A stretch of DNA of 13,571 nucleotides, from assembly GCA_050185515.1 (NCBI GenBank), contig JBFWZG010000100.1:1-13571 (forward strand). Reading direction: 5' to 3'. Positions 1 to 5,349 of this stretch are shown here, piece by piece. Within the stretch, counting starts at the first letter, position 1. Every line of letters starts with the position of its first letter. The DNA comes from JAQSWP01 sp050185515. Its GTDB lineage: Bacteria > Pseudomonadota > Alphaproteobacteria > Reyranellales > JAQSWP01. Under the pieces are notes generated by a model, which saw nothing but the letters and a program-made list of their open reading frames with translations, searched no databases and was not told the DNA's origin. The translations under genes were made by a program, and so were the position numbers.

Positions 1-69
1 TACTACGCCGCCTTCGCCGTCGATCCCGACGGCTACCGCATCGAAGCCTATTGCGGCGCCAAGGGTTGA
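1..69 (+). CDS. VOC (glyoxalase/bleomycin-resistance) family protein, C-terminal end only
   Basis: Only the last 22 codons and the TGA stop are inside the window; the gene begins upstream. The visible end reads YYAAFAVDPDGYRIEAYCGA, followed by KG. The DPDGYRIE pattern is the usual last beta-strand of vicinal-oxygen-chelate proteins, where the Glu of the IE pair is normally a metal ligand in metal-dependent members. Substrate and reaction cannot be judged from this fragment: VOC proteins include lyases, dioxygenases and resistance proteins. The stop lies 7 nt before the next start codon on the same strand, so it probably shares a transcript with the SRPBCC gene. Confidence 0.7.
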   Translation, partial: YYAAFAVDPDGYRIEAYCGAKG

Positions 70-76
70 AGCGGCC

Positions 77-475
77 ATGGCAACGATCAGGAAGGATTTG
101 ACCCTCGACGTGCCGCTGGCGCAGGCCTGGGAGGCCTTCGCCGACTTCCATGCCGTCGACCGACGCATCGCCACGGGGTTCGTGGTGGCGTGCGAGGCCA
201 ACGAGGGCGGCCGCACCGTCACCTTCGCCAACGGTCTTGTCGCCAACGAGCAGCTCGTCACCATCGATCCGCAGGCGCACCGGCTGGTCTATTCGGTCAA
301 GGGCGGGCGGCTGTCGCATCACAACGCCAGCTTCCAGCTCGCCGCCGACGGCGATCGTACGCGGGTGGTGTGGCAGGCCGATATCCTGCCCGACAGCTAT
401 GTCGCGGCGATCGACCGCATGATGGAGGATGGCTGCCAGGCGATGCGGCGAAAATTCGAACGGAACGCGGCGTGA
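77..475 (+). CDS. SRPBCC family protein (START/Bet v1-like ligand-binding fold)
   Basis: The protein has 132 residues. It opens with a beta-strand (ATIRKDLTLDVPLAQAWEAF) followed by the helix typical of polyketide-cyclase/START-like proteins, which enter with 'vpa..aW..f.df' patterns. Strands around residues 46-100 contain GGRTVTFANG, HRLVYSVKGG and RTRVVWQADI, and a long C-terminal helix (about 105-130, YVAAIDRMMEDGCQAMRRKF) would close the cavity, as in this superfamily. Length is normal. The ATG at 77 follows the VOC stop by 7 nt and has only a weak purine stretch (AAGGG) ahead of it. The stop overlaps the next gene by 4 nt (GTGA), so the two are probably translationally coupled. The family binds hydrophobic ligands or acts as cyclase or hydrolase; the actual ligand is unknown. 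Confidence 0.8.
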   Translation: MATIRKDLTLDVPLAQAWEAFADFHAVDRRIATGFVVACEANEGGRTVTFANGLVANEQLVTIDPQAHRLVYSVKGGRLSHHNASFQLAADGDRTRVVWQADILPDSYVAAIDRMMEDGCQAMRRKFERNAA

Positions 476-999
476 CAACCGCGTTCCTCGATACCCTGCG
501 GGCCGACGGCCCAGCCGCCGAGCGTGGATCCAGCATGGATCTCTACGGTCGATTCATCGGGTCGTGGGATCTGCTCGTCACGCGGTTCTTCGAAGACGGC
601 TCGACGCGACAGCGGCCGGGCGAATGGCATTTCGGCTGGGTGCTGGAAGGCCGGGCGATCCAGGATGTCTGGATCGTGCCCGGCCGCGACGCGGGGCGCG
701 AGAAGACGCCCGCCGCCGAGCTGTTCTACGGCACCACCCTGCGCACCTACGACCCGCGCATCGACGCCTGGCACATCCAGTACACCGATCCGGCCTCGCA
801 GACCTATTCCACCATGATTGGCCGCGCCGACGGCGAGACGATCGTTCAGCTCGGCAGGAACGAAGCGGGCGAGCCCATACACTGGAGCTTCCGCGACATC
901 AGCGAGGACTACTTCATGTGGCGGGGCGAGGTGTCGAGCGATGGCGGTGATACCTGGCGCAAGCTGGTCGAGTTCACCGCCCGCCGGCGCAGCACATGA
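472..999 (+). CDS. Lipocalin-like / DUF1579-type hypothetical protein
   Basis: The protein has 175 residues and no known function. It looks like a single small beta-barrel: GSWDLLVTRFFEDG, GEWHFGWVLEGRAIQDVWIV, FYGTTLRTYDPRIDAWHIQY and a WSFRDISEDYFMWRGEVSSDGG C-terminal strand pair resemble the 'G.W....E..f.W.l.Gr.i...w' layout of lipocalin-like or DUF1579 proteins. I chose the GTG at 472 because it overlaps the preceding stop by 4 nt (a coupling arrangement) and because the extra N-terminal piece, TAFLDTLRADGPAAERGSSM, keeps good codon use; the internal ATG at 535 would drop 21 residues. The VOC, SRPBCC and lipocalin-like run suggests a small-molecule-handling operon. That is inference from fold only. 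Confidence 0.72.
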   Translation: MTTAFLDTLRADGPAAERGSSMDLYGRFIGSWDLLVTRFFEDGSTRQRPGEWHFGWVLEGRAIQDVWIVPGRDAGREKTPAAELFYGTTLRTYDPRIDAWHIQYTDPASQTYSTMIGRADGETIVQLGRNEAGEPIHWSFRDISEDYFMWRGEVSSDGGDTWRKLVEFTARRRST

Positions 1000-1005
1000 C
1001 GGCGC

Positions 1006-1034
1006 TTCTGCGTCCGTGGCGGCTGCGCTAGGCT
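1006..1034 (+). promoter_or_regulatory. Candidate sigma-70-type promoter for the alkyltransferase-glycosylase gene
   Basis: TTCTGC (1006-1011) and TAGGCT (1029-1034) are separated by 17 nt and lie 22 nt before the ATG at 1056, with a GGAGGGGG ribosome-binding site at 1045-1052. The same arrangement (a TAG-type -10 box, then a G-rich Shine-Dalgarno running into GACGATG) is found ahead of the aldolase at 9814. It falls in the 56-nt gap after the lipocalin-like gene, which suggests a new transcription unit starts here. No alkylation-response (Ada box) motif could be assigned. Confidence 0.4.
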
Positions 1035-1055
1035 GTTCGGATCCGGAGGGGGACG

Positions 1056-2234
1056 ATGACGGGCACGGGCTACGCGCTGTTCGATACCGACATTGGGCGG
1101 TGCGGCATCAGCTGGGGCAGAAACGGGATAACCGGCCTGCAACTGCCCGAACGCAATGATGGCGAAACGCAGGCGAAACTGCTGCGCCGCTCGCCGGCCG
1201 CGCAATCGGAGAAGCCGCCAGCGAAGGTGCAGCGCGCCATTGACGAGATCACCGCCCTGCTGCGCGGGGAAAAGCGCGATCTTTCCATCATCACGCTGGA
1301 CATGAACGGCGTGCCCGAATTCCATCGCGAAGTCTACCGGTTCGCCCGCTCCATCCCGCCCGGGGCGACGCTGAGCTACGGCGAGATCGCCGACAGGGTC
1401 GGGCGGAAGGGCGCCGCCCGCGCCGTCGGCCAGGCCATGGGCCGCAATCCCTTCCCGCTGATCGTGCCGTGCCATCGCGTACTGGCGGCGGGGCAAAAGC
1501 TGGGCGGCTTTTCCGCCAATGGCGGCATCGCCACCAAGCTCAAGTTGCTCACCATCGAGGGCGCGTGTCCCGGCGACGACGGCGAGAGTGACGAAAGTGG
1601 TGCGCCCGATTACACGGCGGCGGTGGCCTATCTGCGCTCCGCCGATCCGGCGCTGGCCCGCGTGATCGACATCATCGGTCCCTGCCGCCTGCAGATTGCC
1701 GGTACGCAGAGCCTGTTCATCGCGCTGGCCGAGGCCATCGTCTATCAGCAGCTTACCGCCAAGGCCGCCGCCACGATCTTCGCCCGGGTGCGCGGGCTGT
1801 TCCCGCACGCCCATAACGCGCCGACGCCGCAGCAATTGCTGCGTGCCTCCGAGGCGAGACTGCGCAGCGCCGGACTGTCCGGCGCCAAGGCTGCCGCGCT
1901 GCGCGATCTGGCGCGCAAGGCCTGCGACGGGCAGATACCAACACTGCGGGATTTGCGCACCATGGACGACGCGGAGATCGTCGAAAGGCTGACGCAGGTC
2001 AGGGGCATCGGCCGCTGGACGGTGGAAATGCTGCTGATGTTCCGCCTGGGACGTCCGGACGTATTGCCGTTGGACGACTATGGACTGCAGAAAGGCATCG
2101 CCGTGATCGACCGCAAGCGCAAGCTGCCAAGCAAGAAGGACATGGAAAAGCGCGGCCGGCGCTGGAGCCCTTACCGCTCGGTGGCGAGCTGGTATCTGTG
2201 GCGGGCCGCCGACATGAAGAGACTGCCGGCATGA
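1056..2234 (+). CDS. Fusion: O6-alkylguanine-DNA alkyltransferase (Ogt/MGMT) + AlkA-type DNA-3-methyladenine glycosylase
   Basis: This is one uninterrupted 392-residue protein with two DNA-alkylation repair domains. Residues 1 to about 170 are an alkyltransferase: the DNA-binding region GATLSYGEIADRVGRKGAAR (103-122), arginine finger R122 in ARAVGQAMGRNP, and the acceptor-cysteine motif PCHRV (C139), then GGFSANGG. Residues 171-186 are an acidic, flexible-looking linker. Residues about 187-392 are an HhH-GPD glycosylase: helical core (LAEAIVYQQLTAKAA), hairpin LTQVRGIGRWTVEM (312-325) and the catalytic aspartate in PLDDYG (D341 by alignment with D238 of E. coli AlkA). There is no Ada-type zinc/AraC regulator domain, and the AlkA N-terminal beta domain is missing. 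The predicted roles are to remove alkyl groups from O6-guanine (suicidal transfer to Cys) and to excise N3-methyladenine and related bases. It has a strong RBS at 1045-1052 and overlaps the GST gene by 4 nt. Confidence 0.92.
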   Translation: MTGTGYALFDTDIGRCGISWGRNGITGLQLPERNDGETQAKLLRRSPAAQSEKPPAKVQRAIDEITALLRGEKRDLSIITLDMNGVPEFHREVYRFARSIPPGATLSYGEIADRVGRKGAARAVGQAMGRNPFPLIVPCHRVLAAGQKLGGFSANGGIATKLKLLTIEGACPGDDGESDESGAPDYTAAVAYLRSADPALARVIDIIGPCRLQIAGTQSLFIALAEAIVYQQLTAKAAATIFARVRGLFPHAHNAPTPQQLLRASEARLRSAGLSGAKAAALRDLARKACDGQIPTLRDLRTMDDAEIVERLTQVRGIGRWTVEMLLMFRLGRPDVLPLDDYGLQKGIAVIDRKRKLPSKKDMEKRGRRWSPYRSVASWYLWRAADMKRLPA

Positions 2235-2875
2235 GCGCGCCGATCGTCTTCTACTACGCATCCGGGTCGCCCTACGCCTGGCGCGTCTGGCTGGCGCTGG
2301 ACGTCAGGCGTATCCCCTACGAGATGAAGCTGCTGTCGTTCGACGCCGGCGATCTGCAGAAGCCAAATTTCGTGGCGCTCAATCCGCGCCAGCGCGTGCC
2401 GGTGATCGTCGAGGGCGATCTGGTGCTGCGCGAGTCGGCGGCGATCGTCGAGTATCTCGACGAACGCGAGGGCGCCGGCAACCGGCTTTTCGCCAAGGAA
2501 CCGAAGGCCCGGGCCCGTCAGCGCCAGATGATCCGCGAAGCCGACAACTATCTGGCGCGGCGCATGGAGGAACTGGCCGAATTGCTGTTCGCCGCCGAAG
2601 GCGAACGCAATGCCGCGGCGATCGCGACGGCCGCCGCCGGCCTGCAGGCCGAGCTGGATTTCTGGAACGCAGAGATCGAGCGCCAGCCGAAAACCGCGGC
2701 ACTGTCGGCAGTCGACGTCACTGTGTTCCCCATTCTGGCGCTGGTCGCGCGCTTCATCGCCCGCGCCGGCCCGGCTGGCGCGACCCTGTCGTTCGGCCCC
2801 GCCCTGTCGGAATGGTTCGCCCGCATCGAGGGCAACGACCACGTGCGCAACACCCGCCCGCCGCACTGGAAGTGA
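2231..2875 (+). CDS. Glutathione S-transferase family protein
   Basis: The protein has 214 residues, a normal GST length. The N-terminal thioredoxin-like domain (1 to about 80) shows FYYASGSPYAWRVWLAL with a possible catalytic Ser13 in the SPYAWR motif, the cis-proline loop NPRQRVPVIV (P57), and the glutathione gamma-glutamyl-binding RESAAIVEYLDE (E69, S70). The rest is the all-helical domain, with the usual AALSAVDVTVFPILALVARF segment (capping-box region) and a C-terminal LSEWFARIEGNDHVRNTRP tail. The start at 2231 overlaps the stop of the repair fusion (ATGA); an in-frame ATG at 2198 would lie inside that gene and adds 11 non-family residues. Context suggests it may conjugate electrophiles alongside an alkylation-repair enzyme, but GSTs of this class are often only loosely linked to their neighbours. 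It converges with the monooxygenase gene 15 nt away. Confidence 0.88.
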   Translation: MSAPIVFYYASGSPYAWRVWLALDVRRIPYEMKLLSFDAGDLQKPNFVALNPRQRVPVIVEGDLVLRESAAIVEYLDEREGAGNRLFAKEPKARARQRQMIREADNYLARRMEELAELLFAAEGERNAAAIATAAAGLQAELDFWNAEIERQPKTAALSAVDVTVFPILALVARFIARAGPAGATLSFGPALSEWFARIEGNDHVRNTRPPHWK

Positions 2876-2890
2876 CGGCAGGCGGCGGCG

Positions 2891-4108
2891 CTACTTGATC
2901 TGCGCCTTCTTCACCGAGGCCTCGACCACCGGGATCTCGTGCTCGGCCAGCGGCTTCATGCCCTTCCTGCGCTTCAGCGCCGCCTCGATATAGGGCGCCA
3001 GCTCCTTCTCCTTGCGGGCGTCGCGCAACTCGCGCTTGGCGGCGAACTCCGGCAGCACGTCGCGGGCGAAGAGCTCAAGCGAGGCGCAAATGTCGGCGTG
3101 CTTGTTGTTGCCGGCCTGCTGCAGGAAAATCACCTGGTCGATGCCGACATCCTCGAAGTTGCGGATGTGCTGCGCCAGTTCCTGCGGCGTGCCGATGCCG
3201 GGCGCCGAATTGAGGTCGCGGCCCAGCTCGATGTTGCCCAAGGCCCGCTTTTTCTGGAAATCGGCGAAGAGCTGCGAGCGCCCGGGGCGCACGTCCTGCG
3301 CCACCAGCGCGTTGATGGCGTAGCCGAAGAACTCGAAGCCTTCCTGGCCGCGCCGGATCGCCTCCTGCCTGTCGGGATGGATCGAGAAGGCCGACACCAT
3401 GGCGATGTTGGCGTTCACCCTGTGGCCGATCGGCACGCACTGGTCGCTCTTGATGATGCCGTAGTAGATGTCGGCCCAGTGTTTGGCCTCTTCCGGATCG
3501 AGGAAGGAGAAGGCCAGTGCGCCGAGCCCCAGGCTGGCCGCAACCTTGATCGTGTCGCGATTGGTGCACGCCATCCACATCGGCGGATGCGGCTTCTGCA
3601 ACGGCTTGGGCAGCACGTTGCGGGCCGGCATCGAGAAGGATTTGCCCTCGTAGCCGGGATACGGCTCCATCACCATCATGTTGGCGATCTGCTCGGCCGC
3701 CTCCAGCGACATGGCGCGTTTCTCGCGCGCCGGAATCTTGAAGCCGCCCAGCTCTAGCCGCGTGGCGCCCTCGCCGATGCCGAAATCGGCGCGCCCGTTC
3801 GACACCAGGTCGAGCATGGCGACGGCCTCGGCGGTGCGGGCGGGATGGTTGTAGTTGGCGATCACCTGCCGGATGCCGTGGCCGAGGCGGATGTTCTTCG
3901 TCCGGCCTGCAGCGGCGGCGAGGAACACTTCGGAGGCCGAGCAATGCGAATACTCCTCGAGGAAGTGATGCTCGACGGCCCAGGCATGATCGATGCCAAG
4001 CCTGTCGGCCAGTTCGATCTGCTCCAGCGCCTCCTGCACCAGCCGGTGCTCGGCGTCGGCGGTCCAGGGCTTGGGCAGCTGCAATTCGTAGAACACGCCG
4101 AAACGCAT
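2891..4108 (-). CDS. LLM-class flavin-dependent oxidoreductase (bacterial luciferase-like monooxygenase)
   Basis: The protein has 405 residues with a (beta/alpha)8 luciferase-like barrel. Family marks are the start MRFGVFYELQLPKPW, GIDHAWAVEHHFLEEYSH (39-55, with the EHH pair), TKNIRLGHGIRQV, HPARTAEAVAMLDLVSNGRADFGIG, and PKPLQKPHPPMWMA, the phosphate-binding side of the FMN site. It would use reduced FMN(H2) or F420-like flavin and O2 on an unknown substrate; no reductase partner is nearby. The C-terminal ~45 residues (RELRDARKEKELAPYIEAAL onward) form a charged helical tail beyond the barrel, which makes the protein longer than many relatives (about 340-370). A clear Shine-Dalgarno, AGGGAG, precedes the ATG. 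COQ9 is the upstream gene on the same strand, 88 nt away with a hairpin between them, so co-transcription is uncertain. Confidence 0.9.
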   Translation of the reverse strand: MRFGVFYELQLPKPWTADAEHRLVQEALEQIELADRLGIDHAWAVEHHFLEEYSHCSASEVFLAAAAGRTKNIRLGHGIRQVIANYNHPARTAEAVAMLDLVSNGRADFGIGEGATRLELGGFKIPAREKRAMSLEAAEQIANMMVMEPYPGYEGKSFSMPARNVLPKPLQKPHPPMWMACTNRDTIKVAASLGLGALAFSFLDPEEAKHWADIYYGIIKSDQCVPIGHRVNANIAMVSAFSIHPDRQEAIRRGQEGFEFFGYAINALVAQDVRPGRSQLFADFQKKRALGNIELGRDLNSAPGIGTPQELAQHIRNFEDVGIDQVIFLQQAGNNKHADICASLELFARDVLPEFAAKRELRDARKEKELAPYIEAALKRRKGMKPLAEHEIPVVEASVKKAQIK

Positions 4109-4165
4109 GTTTCGCTCCCTGATTTCTTATGAATGCTTGTTCAGCGGGAAGTGTGGGCGAGCCGC

Positions 4166-4193
4166 CGCCCGCTTGGCAAGCGCCAAGCGGGCG
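4166..4193. repeat. Perfect 12-bp inverted repeat with AAGC loop, just after COQ9
   Basis: CGCCCGCTTGGC (4166-4177) and GCCAAGCGGGCG (4182-4193) pair without mismatch around a 4-nt loop. On the minus strand the hairpin begins 3 nt after the COQ9 stop codon. It is strong enough to be a transcription terminator or an mRNA 3'-end stabiliser, but the run after it on the minus strand is GCGGCTCGCC, not T-rich, so it is not a textbook intrinsic terminator. It could attenuate read-through into the monooxygenase gene or be a REP-like repeat unit. Confidence 0.6.
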
Positions 4194-4196
4194 CGA

Positions 4197-4856
4197 TTAC
4201 GGCCTGGGCTGCGGCCGGACGCCGGCGAAAGGGCCGCGGGCCAGCAGATCGCGCCACGAGGCCTTGGCTTTCTCGAAGCGCATGACGTCGGCGATGCGGC
4301 GGTCGAGAAACGCCCAGGTCGTCGCCTGTCCCTCGCTGCGGTCGTAGAGCCACACCAGCACCGTGCTGGCGAAGACGCCGGCGAGAATTGCCCGTTTGGA
4401 ATAGAAGTTGAAGTCGGTCGAGCGGTCGCCGATGCCGTACCACATGGCATCGACCGTGCGGTAGAGCGCCGAGGCGGCCTGGGGCGCATTGAACGGCAGC
4501 GCCATCAGCGAGGTCGCCCGCCGCAGCGCCTCGCGATGGACGGTCATCGGTTCGAGCCGCAGGCGGATGGCGAGCGAAATCTTTTCGCGGATCTTGAGGC
4601 TGGTGAAATCGCGCGCCGCCAGGGCCTCCAGCATGCGCTCGGTAGCGCGCCGGTCGATCCAGTCCACGATCTCGACCGCCCCGCCGGGAAACAGCCGCCG
4701 CGCCTCCTCCGGGACCTTGCCGAGGTCGCGGGCGCCGGCCGCCATGGCGGTCCCGGTCCAGCCGTCGAAGGCGGCATGGGCCATCACGGCCTCGGCCATG
4801 GCGTCCTTCTCCGCTACGGCGGGGTCGGTTTGGCTTTGGTTTTCCGTGGCGCTCAT
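4197..4856 (-). CDS. COQ9 family protein (ubiquinone biosynthesis accessory factor)
   Basis: The protein has 219 residues. COQ9 proteins have a TetR-like helical fold, bind lipids or isoprenoid precursors and, in mitochondria, support the COQ7 hydroxylation step of ubiquinone synthesis; alphaproteobacteria carry homologues. The family core is clear: an N-terminal AMAEAVMAHAAFDGWTGTAM helix pair (19-38), AARDFTSLKIREKISLAIRL (80-99), and the signature STDFNFYSKRAILAGVFAST (146-165) continuing into VLVWLYDRSEG, which matches the 'D..wY.KR..La.vy..t...w' block. The ATG at 4856 is preferred to the longer frame beginning at 4976 because an AGGGAAA ribosome-binding site sits before it and residues upstream of it do not resemble the family. 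The gene is divergent from rpsU; the shared 206-nt gap holds a palindrome. It ends in a strong hairpin. Confidence 0.88.
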   Translation of the reverse strand: MSATENQSQTDPAVAEKDAMAEAVMAHAAFDGWTGTAMAAGARDLGKVPEEARRLFPGGAVEIVDWIDRRATERMLEALAARDFTSLKIREKISLAIRLRLEPMTVHREALRRATSLMALPFNAPQAASALYRTVDAMWYGIGDRSTDFNFYSKRAILAGVFASTVLVWLYDRSEGQATTWAFLDRRIADVMRFEKAKASWRDLLARGPFAGVRPQPRP

Positions 4857-4931
4857 GCGTTTTTCCCTGATTTCGGCCGATTTACCCGGGTCATGACAGG
4901 CCAATGCGGCATTGGGGTGACACTCATATTT

Positions 4932-4947
4932 CACATTCGAGAATGTG
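4932..4947. promoter_or_regulatory. Palindrome CACATTC-GA-GAATGTG in the COQ9/rpsU divergent gap (possible operator)
   Basis: There are two perfect 7-nt arms with a 2-nt centre, set in an AT-rich patch (TATTT before, GAAAATTT after) that stands out from the GC-rich surroundings. It lies 76 nt upstream of the COQ9 start and 116 nt upstream of rpsU, where a regulator could act on either promoter. On the minus strand a weak TTCCAC/TATGAG pair with a 16-nt spacer overlaps it. It does not match the LexA, CtrA, FNR or Irr boxes that I know from alphaproteobacteria, so the binding protein is unknown. Confidence 0.4.
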
Positions 4948-5012
4948 GAAAATTTCCTGCCTTGCGGGCTTCCCAAGCCCCGACCCGTATGTTACTACCC
5001 GCGCCTTGAATT

Positions 5013-5048
5013 CGGCCGGATTCCGGCCGGCAACCGCATTTTCCGGAA
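5013..5048 (+). promoter_or_regulatory. Structured 5' leader of rpsU with two mutually exclusive hairpins
   Basis: CGGCCGG (5013-5019) pairs with CCGGCCG (5023-5029) around a 3-nt ATT loop. Alternatively TTCCGG (5021-5026) can pair with CCGGAA (5043-5048), which covers the first half of the rpsU Shine-Dalgarno. The two pairings share bases and cannot form together. There is no T-run after the first hairpin, so this is more likely translational than transcriptional control. The function is inference only. Confidence 0.35.
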
Positions 5049-5052
5049 GGAG
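5045..5052 (+). promoter_or_regulatory. Shine-Dalgarno of rpsU (fixes the GTG start)
   Basis: GGAAGGAG ends 10 nt before the GTG at 5063. It is the strongest ribosome-binding site in this part of the window and supports GTG 5063 as the start over any in-frame codon further upstream. Confidence 0.75.
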
Positions 5053-5062
5053 TGGCGTCCCG

Positions 5063-5266
5063 GTGCAAGTTCTCGTCCGTGACAACAATATCGATCAGGC
5101 GCTGCGCGTCCTGAAGAAGAAGATGCAGCGCGAGGGGATTTTCCGCGAGATGAAGCTGCGGCGCAATTACGAGAAGCCGTCCGAGCGCAAGGCGCGTGAG
5201 CGCGCCGAGGCGATCCGGCGCGCTCGCAAGCTGGCCCGCAAGCGCATGGACCGCGAGGGCTACTAG
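5063..5266 (+). CDS. rpsU: 30S ribosomal protein S21
   Basis: The protein has 67 residues, the usual S21 size in alphaproteobacteria. It begins (M/V)QVLVRDNNIDQALRVLKKKM, the conserved S21 N-terminus, followed by QREGIFREMKLRRNYEKPSE and a very basic C-terminal helix (ERAEAIRRARKLARKRM). S21 sits on the 30S platform near the anti-Shine-Dalgarno end of 16S rRNA and helps initiation. The start is GTG, with a strong SD 10 nt before it; an ATG-started frame from 4904 would add 53 residues unrelated to S21. The leader can fold into alternative hairpins that involve the SD. The gene is monocistronic and ends 26 nt before a strong terminator. The COQ9 gene lies divergently upstream. Confidence 0.96.
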   Translation: MQVLVRDNNIDQALRVLKKKMQREGIFREMKLRRNYEKPSERKARERAEAIRRARKLARKRMDREGY

Positions 5267-5292
5267 TCCCGGTCCCTGCCCTCCAGGCAAAG

Positions 5293-5325
5293 AAAAACCG
5301 CCGCGGCGACCGCCCGGCGGTTTTT
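5293..5325. terminator. Bidirectional intrinsic terminator between rpsU and pntB
   Basis: AAAAACCGCCG (5293-5303) pairs with CGGCGGTTTTT (5315-5325) around an 11-nt loop. A GC-rich stem core is flanked by T6 on the plus strand (5321-5326) and T5 then CTTTG on the minus strand. It lies 26 nt after the rpsU stop and 24 nt after the pntB stop, so it can end both convergent transcripts. Confidence 0.9.
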
Positions 5326-5349
5326 TGTTGGCTCAGGCGCTGATGAAGC

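Noticed and set aside
909..2261. 450-codon open frame on the minus strand
   Set aside because: It lies antisense to the alkyltransferase-glycosylase and GST genes, whose domain motifs are unmistakable. The translation is low-complexity Arg/Gly/Ala/His-rich, typical of antisense frames at high GC.
2876..2890. Terminator between the convergent GST and monooxygenase genes
   Set aside because: The 15-nt gap is simple GGC-rich sequence with no stem and T-run on either strand.
2939..3757. 272-codon plus-strand frame opposite the monooxygenase gene
   Set aside because: It is the antisense shadow of the luciferase-like gene, with no ribosome-binding site or family features.
4857..4976. N-terminal extension of COQ9 by 40 residues
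   Set aside because: The extra residues do not resemble COQ9, would cover the palindrome and likely promoter, and the ATG at 4856 has a good ribosome-binding site.
4904..5062. N-terminal extension of S21 by 53 residues
   Set aside because: S21 proteins begin at the QVLVRDNN segment. The strong Shine-Dalgarno at 5045-5052 points to GTG 5063.
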